A DNA stretch of 64,000 nt from positions 7,806,030 through 7,870,029 of the forward strand of contig CAIIXF020000009.1 of assembly GCA_903813345.2 (NCBI GenBank), read 5' to 3'. The notes beneath the pieces are model-generated. The model had not been told where the DNA came from. It did not search any database and was given only the letters and a program-made list of their open reading frames with translations. Made by a program: the position numbers and the translations under genes. Positions within the stretch are counted from its first letter, which is position 1. Every line of letters starts with the position of its first letter. This DNA is from Owenia fusiformis (lineage: Eukaryota > Annelida > Polychaeta > Sabellida > Oweniidae). This document shows positions 1 to 15,100 of the stretch, in pieces.

Positions 1-128
1 ATACAATACAATCTCTCTGATGATGTCAAACATTTTCAGTTCCTTTACTCGGTGTTCTCGTGCCTTCTCGAGAGCTTTCGGATCGGGTGGTCTGTACGCG
101 ACTTTTCTTGGCTTGGCGTTCAGAGGAG
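1..128 (-). CDS. PKD1: Exon E47: cytoplasmic loop before TM6, cut by the window edge
   Basis: Residues 2996-3038. It reads APLNAKPRKVAYRPPDPKAL, then EKAREHRVKELKMFDIIREI and VLY at the first base. The RPPxxxxLxxAR and KELKMxxIIREI motifs precede TM6 in polycystin-1. The remaining part (TM6-TM11, the polycystin extracellular domain, C-terminal tail and 3' UTR) lies to the left of this window. Confidence 0.94.
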
Positions 129-3100
129 CTGTATACAAACGACAACAATAATGAGTAATCAAATTGAGAAATATTCCTTCTATAGTGATGCATACCAGTC
201 CCGTGCCTTATAAAAAGTATAGTCTATTTGTTCACAAAAGATATATGTATCATCATGCTTATTTTTATCATCTTTTGACGTTTGCATGAAAATCTATTGA
301 GAATCAAAGCTGTTAGAATATGCTTGAGCAAATGTCAAACAGAAAGTGTTGAACAGTCGAAAACAGTTGAAAGTGAAAGTGTTAACAGTAATGTTTATAC
401 CCTTTTTGAATTTAACATTCAGAATCAAGACGTCAATATGTTTTAGCTCATCTGGTCGTCTGGTCTAATAATGGATTTGTCAAAGTTGGGATTAACTCAA
501 GAAAAAAGCCAAGCACTAGTTTGATATTTTACATCACTAGCCTTACCCCAGTGCTTTATCAATGTCACTAATACATACCTGTGATACTTGAACTGTGCAG
601 CAATTCCTCATCATGCTGCAGTTCAACCTCTTCTTCATCTTGCTCTACATCTTCGTCTTCCTCTTCACTCTTCTTGAACACCAGAGAGAAGAAGATTGCT
701 ATCAAGAACACCTGAAAACGAAAGTAGAGACTCAATAAATGATTTGACGTCTACATGACACAATACACTGAACGAAATTACTTATACCTGTGAATCGATT
801 ATGAACACTACTGGAATGTACATTTTTGACATCTGATGTTGTACAACAAAAATATATTTTTTTTGCTATTTAGGTTTTTAAAATCATATTGCCTTACACG
901 ATTCATGCAATAATTGGTCAAATTAAGTACCTCGATTTACTTAATCGAAATAAATTGAAAATACTATACCTTGATAGGCTGAGTGAGGAAGATAGACATG
1001 AACATGGACATAATCATAGACGAGATCCATTGTTTGCACTTGATGTCTCCAAAGTCTATACCATAAAATAGAACCATGACAGCTGACCCAAGCACCGACA
1101 CGAAGACGAGAATCCAGCCGATGATAATTCCCCACCAGGGAAACATCCAAGGTCCTTTTTTCTTTTTAGTACCTTAAAGTTAAATGCATGTTGTAAAAAA
1201 TGACATGACTTGTGATGTTTATCCTTTGATTCGTTTTTATGTGATATGTGTTATCAAATTAGTTACTGAAGAACTCAGAAATAGGTGCTTTGGTCAATCT
1301 TTGGTACCAACTTTTACCATCGGACACAGGCATGGTTTTTGGCAATACCGACCCCTTGTGTAGCTAACTACTTACTCTGAAATTCTTATCAGCCTTATCA
1401 GTATAGTGAGGATACATTTTAAATGGCTAAATCCTTGTTTACATTGTGCCTACAAACTTTAACCCCTCACCTTTGGTTCCGGATGCGGTTGTTGGTCTCA
1501 TGGATGTTGCAGTGTCGGGTCTGACCTCCACCTTATCCAGCTCATCATTTTCGGTCAACTGGCTCTTACTTCCACCAATATTAGCTTTTATATCAGTCAC
1601 GGATGCGGCTCCAGATTTGGCTAGTGTTTTCTTCTTGTTTTCCTGAATTGCATTCTGGATTCGACTCTGCCTCTTCTTTCTCAATCTGGACTTTCTGAAC
1701 AGCATCACGATCGCAAGATTGACGGGAAATACAATCAGGTTGGACATCACACCAATTGAAATCTGGAAAATATAGAACTTCAAGGTTATACACTGGATCA
1801 ATTCAAATATAGAAAACGTACAATTGTCTCAACTAACTGCCTTACTATTTCAATTATTATAGTATGTATGATTACTATTTCAATTATTAGTATGTATGAT
1901 TACTATTTTAATTATTAGTATGTATGATTATAGAGGAAATAATAACAAAAATGGTATACCATTTCTGGAGATAAGGCAAATGGTCCAATTGTAAATACAT
2001 TGTCTGTGTCATCTCCTCTTTGGTAAAACATAGCGTTCGTCAACATGGTGCAGAATAGTAGAGAGAGACACGATGATACTCTCTGTAGTCTGGTAAATCT
2101 GAAGACGAAAAATATTTTTCTAATTGTTGCTAAAGCGTTTTATCTTGAATGATAAATGACTACGGATTGAATAAAATGCGCTAGGGTGTTGTGTTTTTCG
2201 AGTGTGATCTTAATTTGTTGCTGTTGGGACGGGGAGAGGGGAGGGGCGGTATGTAATATATAGGTACATTAAAATTAACTTATGTTAATCCATTTCAAAA
2301 TACATTTTAACGTTTGATATATGAACACAAACCTGCTCTGTGGGGGCCTTGTTAGGATGGAGAACCAAAGATGTCCATCACTCATATTCTTCCTTGTTGT
2401 TTGTTCAAACAGATGACCGAATGCAACCTTTTGCTCAAGTCCTGCTACAGGAATCAGTCTGTCAATCTTAAAAGAGGTGAATAAGAAGCAGTTTTTAAAT
2501 CCATGAATCAATGATTTATTCTAAATATACAGGGTGTCAAATAAGTCCCGTCCCCCCCGTCTAAGGCAAAAACCAAGATATTTGGTACCAAGTGTGATAT
2601 ATCATTGGAAAGGTCTTCCAAAGTTACGTTGATTGGCATATTTCTGACACATGTCAGTCAATCTCCCAAATTTTTACATTGTATCAATTGAGGTGACCAT
2701 ATGCCTAGAAACATGGCAATTTGGCGTTTTTGGCAGGATTTTAAGAATCGAGTATAAGGAAGGTCAAGGGACCAAAATATGTTTATGGCGATAAATTTAA
2801 CCAATTTCTGGATAGGGTTAGGTGTGTAGAAAAATAAAGGTGCAAGGAAAGTGGTGAAAACCTTTTCGTAACAAGTGGAATGCGAAAAAGATTAACTCTT
2901 TGAAGTATTTCTGAGGTCATGACGCAAAAAAGCTACTCAAAGGAGGGCACGTTAACTATAAAAGACATCATAAAAATATAGGTAAAATTCATCCAAAATA
3001 CTTGAGAGTTGGTGAGTTAACATAACTTTGGATGATCTTTCCAATCGTATATCACACTAGCTACCGTCTGTTAAGCTTTTAGCTGTAGAAGGGGGGACGG

Positions 3101-6100
3101 GCCTTATTTGACACCCTGTAGTATATTATGTAAAATGATGTATTTACCCACAATGCTCTTTGCGGTATTTCAAAAATTATCAACCCTGTAATTAATAGTC
3201 TAGGTACACTAATGAATGATGTAGATGATGATTATGGTCATGAACTTTTATCAAAGCGCACATTGACCTTAAATCGATCCTGTAAGCTAAATGCTTATGA
3301 ACTACATGCATATGAAACAAAATTTGCTCACTTGTCCATCACCTTCCTCTACAGCAAACCACTTGTTGGCGATGAAGTGGAACTTCTCGTGTGTTTGAAG
3401 GTCATGAACGAGGAAGTGCTTCAAAAACCATGATGCATATGGACCCTTTCCTGAGTTGTCGTGCCATATTCTACAGTATTGAAGGTCTCCCAATGACCTG
3501 GATAAATAAATTGTTGAACGAGACATAAACCCTACAGATGGTGTTAATCAATGATATGATGCTTATCTTTCAGGAAAACTGGTCTTATCACAAAAATTCA
3601 ATTGCAAATTGTGCTACAGAGCCAAAAATGTGCCCAAGATTAGGAGAAAAATGTGCTAGATTCAAATCCGACTTTTTGGTCTATTAATGCAAGGAAAAAT
3701 CAAGACATAAGTTATGGCTCATTTGAAAGGTATTTGTGTACTTTTAAAGATAAACACAAATTCAGAGTATTGAAAAATATGTGATAAGACCCCTTTTCCT
3801 CTGGCTTGGATCAAATTACATTTATAAACTACCAATTGTGTTAAATAAAAAAGAAATATGATGTTCGATGTTTAGGTCATTTTTAGAATGTGACATACCC
3901 AGGTGTGGTCATAAGGAATGAGTCTATATTGCCTCGCTGTAGAACGTCTCTCTTGTCATCACTCAGTTCCCTCACATCAGTTTCGTCTCGCTCACCCGAC
4001 AGAATGAAGTTCACCTTAAATCACCAAATTACGTTTGATTTAAACCATATATCTAGAAATTTAATACAGTGACTCTAAGAGACTTTAGAAGCTAAAATGA
4101 GGAATTACAAGAAATGCTCCTCAAGAAAACAGTCTTACCTTTCTATTAGGATAGGTTCAGGTGCCAAAAACAGCTGATTTTATGGATATATATCATTTTG
4201 AAAATTTGAAGCCACTGTCTCATTTTTATTCAACACAGCATATTTATTACTTTTTGGGGTTTTATAATATAGGTAAAATGTCTGTATTTGGCTTTAAGCG
4301 TCAAGCGAGCTTTACCTCTACCCTATGTATTCATAGTGCATTTCTCTTTCCATGATATTTGTATCACAGAGACTAGGAACGACGGCAGTAGTGACTTGTA
4401 ATCTTATACATGTACTTTCTGTTTACTACTGTCATTATTCTGCAGGTTTAGTTTCTATTTTTTGTACTTTAAATGAGCTATTCTACCTTTGACTTTGTTC
4501 CACAGTTTTGTCGGAGTCCTGTGTATACTATAACCTCATAGTAGTATTTATCCCGAGGGTCGTTATCTGCCAATGGTGTAACACCCAGCTGAAATACGCA
4601 CACATACTCATTTATTTAACTGTTTAATTTTTTTTTTATTTGATTATACAAACAGATAATATTTTATGCCCTTCAAGTATATCTCAAATTATCCATATGT
4701 GTAGCATTTATCTTTAAAACACATCATTGGAGAGGGTTGTTAGTTACGACAATGTAGTGCATATTCAATCAACCCGACTGATGCAATGTATTCTGAAGCA
4801 ATTTTTCTACAGATTTTGTTATGTTTTGAACATTGTAGCATCTAAGTTATGTCCAAGTTAAGAAGTAATACAGATCGAAGATAAACATTGTATGTCACCC
4901 CCAATGCCCCAATGCATATTACCGATACAATGTATTAGATTTGAGCCCTAAACGTGTATACAAACCTTGAGTATGTCTTTCTTGTCTTGTCTCCTGGCCC
5001 AAATTGCCACAAGTATGTACAATGTGAAGATTACTATCATAAAGATGTATATGGTAAGGTTCTTGGCAAAATCCATGTTAGCAAACACGAAGTCCCAGTC
5101 TATAGTGTTTGGGGCCACGACCCATCCACCGGCAAATGTTGTTAAATGTGTACTCGCACACTTGAGTGAACTATCTGTCCCAGTCTTAGGTTGAACCTGC
5201 ATGATGTAGGACAAATAGCATCAAGCAGGACAAATAGCTTAATTTGGAATAGTCGTAAAATTTTGAAATATACTTTCCAAATAAACAGATGTCATCAAAA
5301 CTGACTACAATAAAAATATTGATTTAATAAATCTAAGCTAATACCACAGAACATTGACCTATATTAGATCAAATAACTAAAGATCCAACTAATTTTGATA
5401 TCAAGCTAAAAATACTTACAACCATTCCATAGTCAGTGTACTTGTTCTGCGTGGGGTCAAAACTACTACAACTTCTTTGGAATGTCTTGATTGAAAATTC
5501 TCCAGTAGCATTCATTATCAGGACCTTGGCAATAGTTGTACCAGTCTCTGTCATAAGTTCTCTCACCCTTGTATTATTTACAAATACGTAGATTGTCTCG
5601 TCGCTTCCAACTTAAACAGAAATGGGCTTTTAGATATTAATTCGTTGATTTCACCCCGAATGGCATTTCTCCATATACAGGTCGTTTCTTGCAAAGTGTT
5701 GCCAACTTATGTATCATAGATATTTAGTAATTTTTAATAGAAAAAACCATAGGAAAAAGAAGTTTACCAGCAGAATTTCCGTAGGCTTCGTAATTCTCAA
5801 CCTTATCTGTGACGTTGTTTACACTTGGGAATTCGTCCCCAAAACTAACATATACCGACACATTTTGTTCGACGTTGGATGTCATTGTGACTTCTATCTC
5901 AAGGGACATTGCTACATCACCGATCTCTTCTAATGTAATCGACCTAAACAATCATATAAAACTATGAAGGGGGAAATATGAAATCATGGCTAGGAAAAGG
6001 AAATGTGAAATGCAGAATATGAGCCATTTAAAATATCAAATACAAGGGCCGATCAAAAAGTTTCTTACCGTTGGCTGTACATTTTATAATAAGACGAGTT

Positions 6101-9100
6101 GGATGCTCAAACTTTTACATGGGGCAGGGTAGTAAGTTTGCTTGAGACTGTCTGAGTTTCTTTTAAATTGGTTCATTGGTAGTGACACAGAGTCAATACA
6201 TATTTTCAATGATTGAATTAGGTGGAGCAGCGTTTTTATATAAAAAATTGTGCTAAGCTGCAGTTTTGGAAATTTCTAACACTAAGTAGTGTCATCTGTC
6301 AACAGACTGTAGTTTAATCATTTTTAATTAGTTCTTCTGCTAATATTCATTCTCATTCAAAATATTCAACCCCTGTTGCAATCCACTTCCTATATCTGTC
6401 CACTCGATCAAAAAACACATTTTAAAGGCCTTCGTATGAGCGGTTTGAAACGATGTCGGTAAATTTCCAGAACCACAACTCAGCAGGTATTTTATATAAA
6501 ATGCTGCTCCACCTTACTTTGTCATTGAAAATATGAATTGACTCTGTGTCACTACCAATGAACCAATTTATATGAAACTCATACAGTCTCAAGCAAACTA
6601 ACTATCCTGTATCATGTTAAAGTTTGAGCTTCCAACTCCTCTTATTATAAAATTGAGAGCCAACGGTAATAAACTTTTTGATCGGCCCATGTATGGAATT
6701 TGAGAGATTCGGAAAATAATAAGGAATGTGTAAAGGCAAAAATGAAGGCAACAAAAACAATTTAAATACTACTACCAATCATACAGAACTACACAGTTAT
6801 ATGGATAGCTTGTGTAATTATGTTCGTTCAGTAGTGAATAAATCAATCTAGTATTATATATAAAAAGTATTTAACCCTAAAACAGCAAGGCTTGGGCAAT
6901 TGGAACCCGTTAATGATGTGTTTTAAGGAGGCGTTATCCTTTATTCCCACATAGCTAAAATAGGCAAGGTGTGTCCGATTCCAGTCAATCCGAACAGAGT
7001 ATTCACACAATGAACAGTGTGTGAAATATCAATAACACATGCAAGGTCACTAGTTAAACAGTTGTCATGGTGATGAATGGGTTTTTCACATTGGATTCGA
7101 TGACTTGGCAACTTGACCCTTGCAAAAAAATCATTGAAAATGTTTTAGTGATTTCGTTCCTTTTAGATGATTTATAGAAAAAATTGCAAAACATTACCTA
7201 TAGGATAACGTCAAATTCCCTTTGGAATTGGATGTTGGTTTCAGGGGTGGAACAGATTCCTCATCCATCGGTTCCGAATTTGTATTTTCAATATCAATAT
7301 CAATTGGCTCTTCAAGGTCCGATATCTCAAACTTGGAGCCATCCTCGAAGTAGATAGACATAGCTGGGGCTTGTGCTTCAGGGTTATTGGGGTCGTTCTC
7401 ATCGTTAATAGGAAGTGTTGAAAATTCGCTGAACTGATGATTAAACAATAAAAGTACATGAATGTTTTTAAAAAAAATTCCAAACTCATATTCATGCTTA
7501 TGCAACTGTTTGCACAAAGGTACGTAATCCTACTTAAAGAAACACTATGACATTAAATTAAAAGAAGATAATCGTATTCCTAGGTGGTCATTGTTTATAA
7601 TCGTTTGCTCATTATAAAGTATAAATAACATGGTAGATTTTTTATGTTGTAATTGTTTTGCAAAGACATTAAGTGATGATCTCCAAAGAGATGTACTTAA
7701 ATCTGTACGTACAACCACGCTGCATATTGTTTCGTCTCCACAGTTTTGAGGAGCTTTGCTACTGCCACATACATTAGGGAATTCAATGGCACAACCTCCA
7801 AGTGTCATCTTTCTCCCTATAATATACAATGGTTACTCTAATGAATGGTTAGGTAAATCTTTATCTCAGTAACTGCTATGTATCTCTTTGATAGTTTTCG
7901 ATTTCAGGTTTATGTTATCATTACTTACCAAAAAAACTATTTTGTAATCGGCACTGACTATACTCCAAGGAGAAAATAATGTAGCAGCAGCTATTGCACA
8001 TTGTGAATTCTGAATTGAACGTATCATTCTACAAATAAAACGACGTCATTTTTTCCGCCATACCCCAACGTGCAATTGCATCGAAAATCAATTAACAATA
8101 TTCAACAAGGATCACCTTTCAAATTTTTAACGGAGTTCTTCTCAATCATTTGTCTTACGTAGGGTGATTGTATGATTTTGGGCTTTTCTGCAGCCACCAT
8201 TGACATGGCTACAGATGCTCCGGCACCCTCCACAGTGTTAACAAGACTTGCAGCTTCCTTCTTCAACTAAATAGAAAAGAACACAACATCATGGTTAATG
8301 TAACTTGCCATTAAGCCCTGCCACCTTATATGATAAATTATAAAAGCTAGAATATATAAGTTAGAGGATGATGTTGTTGGCTGTTGGTGGCAATCTGACC
8401 AAGCACAGAGGATTATTGCTCATTTTGAAAAAACACAACCAACCAATCATTAAACTAGCCAATATATCATAGCTTATTTGATACACTGTAGCAACGTTGG
8501 ATTTATTCCGGCCATATTCGACTAATTTTGAATATATTGCTTTTGGATGTACCTGAATTACAAATTACATTCATGTATTTTAGTAGATTAAAGATTATTA
8601 TCAAACAAAAATTAGATATAAAAATGTACAGAAATTATAAAATGTACCAACCTCTTCGTTTACTTTCCTCTTGTTTGCCATTTCAATTTGACTTGCTCTA
8701 TCTTGTGGATCTACAATACCAGATCAGTATATTCATATTATTATGGGACTAAAATATGCTATATTGTGACTCTCGTGAATTTCAAATGCTAGATTTGTCA
8801 TACCTTACATGTGAATCATCAGCTTATAGCTTACATTTCGTCTAATAATTGGCTGATATCTAACAGTGCAGCAAGATATTTAAATATACAATGATGAAAC
8901 TGAAAACTAGACCCAGTTATGGAAAATGAGTCCACCAGTTAATCTTTAAAAATATATTATCAGTCAATGAAGATAATCAAATTAAAAAACAACAGGGCGT
9001 CAGGACTCTTTAAAGGGTTGAAATCAGAATCTTACCCAACTTGGATTTCACATTTTTTCGTTGTCGTCTGATTATTATACAGTGTTTGATTTGAGGTGAT

Positions 9101-12100
9101 TGGTATTTAAGAAACAATCAAACATGCCAAGTGTGTCTCAACCAATCAGCTTAGAGCTTATGCATGGAAATGATTTATGCACAGGATGCGCAGGGCTATT
9201 CTTTAAAAAGGGGTGACAGCATACCATCAGTGTGTTAATTTCAGCCAATGCTATGATTTTCCAATTAAGATTCCATACTCGTTCTGCACTAAACCTTTTT
9301 TTATTTTCTTTAATAATTTGACAAACAAAACCTCAATGCTCAAACAAATATCGATTGTAACTCAACAACTTAATTTAGTATCTTTAAAAATAAACTCGTC
9401 TGCAAGGGTTGAACTAGGTCAAGACTGACAACAATTTCATTACCTTGATATCCGTTTACTCTTACAATATGGCCTGCATAAGCACTTGACTTAAATTCCC
9501 TATGATACTATTAATAGATTTTCTATTTTTCATAAAATTGATCGGTTTCATGTTAGTTTTAAGAATCTGAAAATAAGTACGAAATAGTACGAAAATGTGA
9601 GCATATTATTTTTTTCAAAGAAATCAATTGTGCAGATGTAAATGGTGAGCCTTTCCATTTCATCATTCCCGAGGGTCATCATGTTTGAATTTCAAAAAAA
9701 GAATCACGTATCATTCTATATTGGAAATAGAGAAGCATCCACGCACTCGCATTCTTAACAGCGAATGCAGCGAAAAACTTTGACGGATACATCCAACAAG
9801 GAGTTATCTTATTTCTTACACTTTATGACATCTTCCGTCCTTCTCGGTATCGACGATGGTATTATGGTTGTTTAAAATGATAATGATGATTTTAACTCAC
9901 CCGAGCCTTCAGCAAGAGGGTCCATATTAATATGCATAGCCTTTGGATCTGACGCTGCAACCAATTTATCTAAGTAGCCAGGATTTTGAGCTTGGTTCTT
10001 GCGCCCCTATTTGAAGACAGAACAATATATTTTACCAATGGTTCAATGTGTTTTTGATATAATTTCGCCAACTACTGTTTCGTCTCAATAAGGAGGTTCT
10101 CTCAACGAGCAAATAATGTGTACTTGGCTTATGTCTGATACGTTAATAAATGTTGAAATACAGATTGAAGTATCGTCAATTAAGCAGTTGAAATTGATCA
10201 AGTGCTCCACTACTCATGCCAAGATGGATTGCGCTTGTCATGTGCTCAATCCAAGTTTGCCAGATACATGGGAAGCGTACATACAGAGCAACATGTCTGG
10301 GATGTATTAATCGTGGTTGTTTCTAAACCATAATGATAAGGATAGAAAACTCGGGACCAAAGGAAGACAACATTTGATAATATTATATTTTTTCTCAATA
10401 GGGCTGTTGGTTAAGGGCGTCTTAGAACCAGTACCTTTACTTGCATCGACATAAAATATATATCATTACCATGGCGAGTGAGCCACAGATGGCAAGTACT
10501 GCTCCGGCCAATTCTTGTTTTACTTCTGCCACAACATCGGTAGAATCTAAAACATCTACAATGTTTCTCGCCATGGGGCCCATCGTGGCCTAGAATATAA
10601 AATAAGTGAAATATTCATCAAAATACGTATGCTTGTCAAGTTTACCACTATACACACACAATGTCAAAGTTATTGCGAGTTTTTGGGTGAATTTAATTTG
10701 AAGAGGAATACCATATGAGTTATGTTCCTGCGTAGTTAAATGTCCATCAAGAGACTTACCAATGAAGAGAATGAGAGGTCGCTAGGGTTCTTCGTGATTG
10801 CTTTAATGGCTGATACTTTTTCTAAGGCCTGATCTGCAGAATCAAAATTTGCTCCGGTGAAAGCTGCCATACATGTCTGGACAGTCTGAAATTTAAAAGT
10901 TACAAGAGCAAGTTTACTCCATTGTTTTAATAAATAAACGAGCTGAGTACTAGATAAATAGTACCGTGGGAACTGGGCTCACATGGTGTTGCTTAAAAGT
11001 GAATGATGACTAAAATGGCCGAAAACATGGATGTAATTTTTGCCGATTTTTTGTAACAAAATTATTTCATACAACTTTTTACAATGCAGGACACCTGGAA
11101 CTATTTGTAAAACTAGGAAATGGGCCACAAGTGAATTTCGCAAGACAAAAATGGCAACCATTTTGAAATAGGAGTCATAGGGGAGTTTTCTGTATTGATG
11201 TTGAACAAAAATAACAGGAGTCCTATTGACAGAGGTTTTAAGGCAAATGGTCCAAAATGGATTTTGTGAGACATATTTTGAAAGTAGGCGTGCTTTTGAA
11301 CCGGGAGTCATAAGGGAGTTTTCTGTATTGATGTTGGACAAATATAACTTAAAACGGGAATCCTATCGACACAGGTCTTAAAGCAGATGGTCCAAAAGTG
11401 AATTTCGCGAGACAAAAATGGCGGCCATTTTGAAAATAGGTGAGCTTTTGAACCAGTAGTCATAGGGGGGTTTCTATATTAATGTTGAACAAAAATAACT
11501 TAAAACGGGAATCCTATTGACAGAGCTTTCAAAACAGCAGTTACCACGACAATGAAACATAGTTACCATGGCAACCAAGTAAATCCTAACTTCCAAAGTC
11601 TAATTCAATACACACATCTTATTATTATCTCCTATCTGAAAATATTATATCTGTATCTGCCTGTATTTAAAAATTATAGCGTTTGTCAATTGTGGAGGTT
11701 TGGATTTCAACAAAACCCCGATTACCGTGGTAACTAATCAAATACCAGCTCCCAAAGTCTAGATCAGATCAATACTCGAAATCAATCATTGTCTAAAATC
11801 TAAAAAATGAGATATGCATCTTTCTTATTTTGAAAGTTATAGCACCCATCCAATGTGGGGGTCAGAATTTCCCTAACACCCTGGTTACCATGGCAACCAA
11901 TCAGCATAGCATCCATTCAATGTGGGAGTTCGAGTCTGTGAAATAGACCCCTATATAAGTCACGGACCCATATAAGGCCAATTAACATATGGTAACTGGT
12001 GTATGTGTTATTATTCTAGTATTGTGTTACTGGTATTATATATAATAAACCTACTAATTAAAAAACGATTTAAGTATTTATACTTTGTACGCATTCATGA

Positions 12101-15100
12101 TATAAAACAGTTTAACATGTGACAAATATTTACCAGTGCTTTCAGATATCTATTTTCCTCCGCTTTTTGTATTAACTTCTCTTGTTCTTCTGGAGTAAGG
12201 GTCGAATTCGTTGGCTACATGGAATACAAAAACAACAATCGCCATCGTTATGAAGTTGTTATATACTCTCAGTAATTGAAACTTACCCCGATTGTATTGA
12301 GGAAATATCTTTTATTATGTCTGTGTAGGATAGGAAATTAAAATCAACCAGACAGATACAATATCTTTAATTTACTAAACAACAAAAACTAGTGTTTTAA
12401 TGGTTACACTGACAACTGAATTAACTGAGATTTTTTGCAAAACAAAAATTGTTAGAGTAGGTGGGCAATGTACCTTGGGTAATGATTAGATTTTAAACAA
12501 TATAGAAGTCAACATCTCGGAATATGTTCTTGCACAACCATATTTAAAAGTGTGGTTTGTGTTAATGTATACATAAGCAATCATGTTATCCAAAGCAATC
12601 TGGATTCCAGTTCATTATTTGCGAATAACTATAAAATAAGATTATTTAATTGCCAATACCTCTTTGGTTACGTTAGTTGGTTTAGGATCGTCGAAGCCGC
12701 CATATGGTTCGCCTATTTGAACATTCGACGCAGCCATCTCTGGAAAAATATTTTAGCAATGAGTGATATTTTGTACAGTGGGATTTTTGATTCATATTTC
12801 TATACACTTGTAATATAAATAAAACTTAATAAAGTTATCATTGAATGTCAATATTCGGTACAAACCTTCATCCATTCTGTTGCTAATCAATTCTAGTGAG
12901 GAGGCTACACTAGCCACCACACTCACCATTGCAGAACTGTCACCATTGGAAAAAATCCTATCGTCGTCAGACAGAATGGCATTAAGGGCACCATCTGCAT
13001 CCTCCTCTGATGGTTCGACCAACTAAAACCATTAAACGAACTATTACTCTCAACCGAACATTGGAATATAATACTGTTGGTATGTATTGATATTATTACT
13101 AAGACTGAATTTGAAATAAGGGGAAATCCTTTACGATAGCCTATTAGGGTCAAAGTCCATGGTAGCAGATATGAAAATTCCGTAGCACACTGCAGCACAC
13201 ACGTACCAATATTTAAGTTTCCTTTCGCTAAAAAGATTTCGGGGTGAAAAAACCGTAACTATTTTCATTCGAACTTTATACATTTTATACAAGGGGTGAC
13301 AAATAAGACCTCTGTAAATGACAGGCATAATTCAGCCTCGATGTCGGAAGTATATTAAACGATTATAATGAAAATAGATATAGGACATATGTAAGTATGC
13401 GGTGTAAGTTCAAATATCGATGCGCTTTAGTGTGCTACCAGCTTCTTTATTACACGTCCTTGAGATTTCATACCATGGCCTATAAGCTGAGACATGTACA
13501 CTCACGGTTATTCTTTCCAGTATGGTGTATTCACTAAATGCATCATAGTCGTCATATATTTCAGCCATCAGTTTCCAAGTGCCAAAGGGGAAAGATGTCG
13601 TGACACAAGAATCCAAATTATAGTAAATAGGGGTATCCTCGACCCCGGGACTTTGTACTGAAATTATGATGTGGAAATGTATATTATGTAAATAATAAAA
13701 TGTTATCTTGAATAAGTTGTTTAATACTTTTAGTATAAGATAAATTGATCGGGTGAATTGTGTGATGTCATAGGGGATGCTTAAATGCTTCATTAGATGT
13801 GATACCAGGCTCTGAAAATTAAGCCTAATGATCACAAATGACTGAGTAAGATAACGCAAACATACAGAGATCATCAGAGAAAATAAAATCCATACTAATA
13901 AAATGTTTAATTCGAAAAATCCTTTGCTCATACTAAAGATGATCTAAAACAAATATGTTGCAAAGGTATCAACAAAATTGCGCCCAATGTGTGGTCTAAA
14001 CGTATTGAAGATGAACTAAATGGGAAATCGATTTTCCTTGCAATATTTGGCAAAACAGGTGTAGTGTCTAACATCATGATCACTTCTTATGAAGTATTTC
14101 AATCATCCATTATGATATCACACAATTTACATGACCATTATAATAGTTCAAAACAGTCAATAACACATGGTATTTAATAATTTGATGTGTTCATAGCTTA
14201 TTTGATAACTTATGCATTCAACATGGTTAGTTATGGCTATTCTTGTACGTTTTTTATTTTCCCCGGATGCCTTGATTTCCGGTTACTATTGCAACCATTT
14301 CTCAAATAATATTTCTGTTATACCAAATATTTTTAATATATTAATACAGCATTCTATACTACACATTCTGTGAAGCGTTCATCAGAATGTATTGAAAAAT
14401 AAAAAATAAGAGCGATATTATAAGAACTTTATGATGTACCCTTGTATATCTCATTACATTATCATTTTTGGAGAGTAACGGGAAAATATTTTAATACTTA
14501 CAGACATATCTATATTTCTTTACGTTATCATTGTCATAGAAGTCATGGCAACATATTACAAATTTGTCATCGAAGGCCCCGATGTAATTTGTCTCCACGG
14601 TTGTACCATTAAGTGTTTTGATGAGACAAGTTCCACCATGAGGAGGTGTATTTATATTGACAATCATATGACTTCTTCCTGTGGCCCCGTCGCTAACCTT
14701 GGTACATTTTAGTTCGATGTCAAAACTCTCGGACGACGGATGGTCTTTAAACAGAGTACTCATTATGGCCACGGCTTGAGTATCAACAGCTGGAAAAGTT
14801 CTTCACGATTAGTATGCCTGATATATATTATTAAAGACGTAACATTTCGTTTAATCTAAGGGCAATTGGAGCCCCAAGTAATTACGTATCTTCTGCATAT
14901 GTATTCTTGTGCCATGCGTAATATTTGTTCATTTAAAGTAATACAAGTCATGATTTTACGTCTTCGAAGAAACGCTTGAATGGATTGGACTAATATTAGT
15001 TAACTGCGATATAATGTAATAAGTAACAGGTGCACTAATCCACATAATAGTATTTTATGTTAGTCTCATGTTTAAATGTAGTACACGAGGGAAATTATGT

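Noticed and set aside
788-832. 45-nt in-phase segment with AG and GT borders encoding MSKMYIPVVFIIDSQ between E45 and E46
   Set aside because: It would split the conserved QPIK-VFLIAIFF junction of TM5, which E45 and E46 give directly. Kept out of the model as a probable chance ORF.
13410-13931. Reading the whole 173-codon minus-strand frame as one exon
   Set aside because: Only 13657-13506 has consensus splice borders and matches the phase of its neighbours; the N-terminal part is AT-rich intron.
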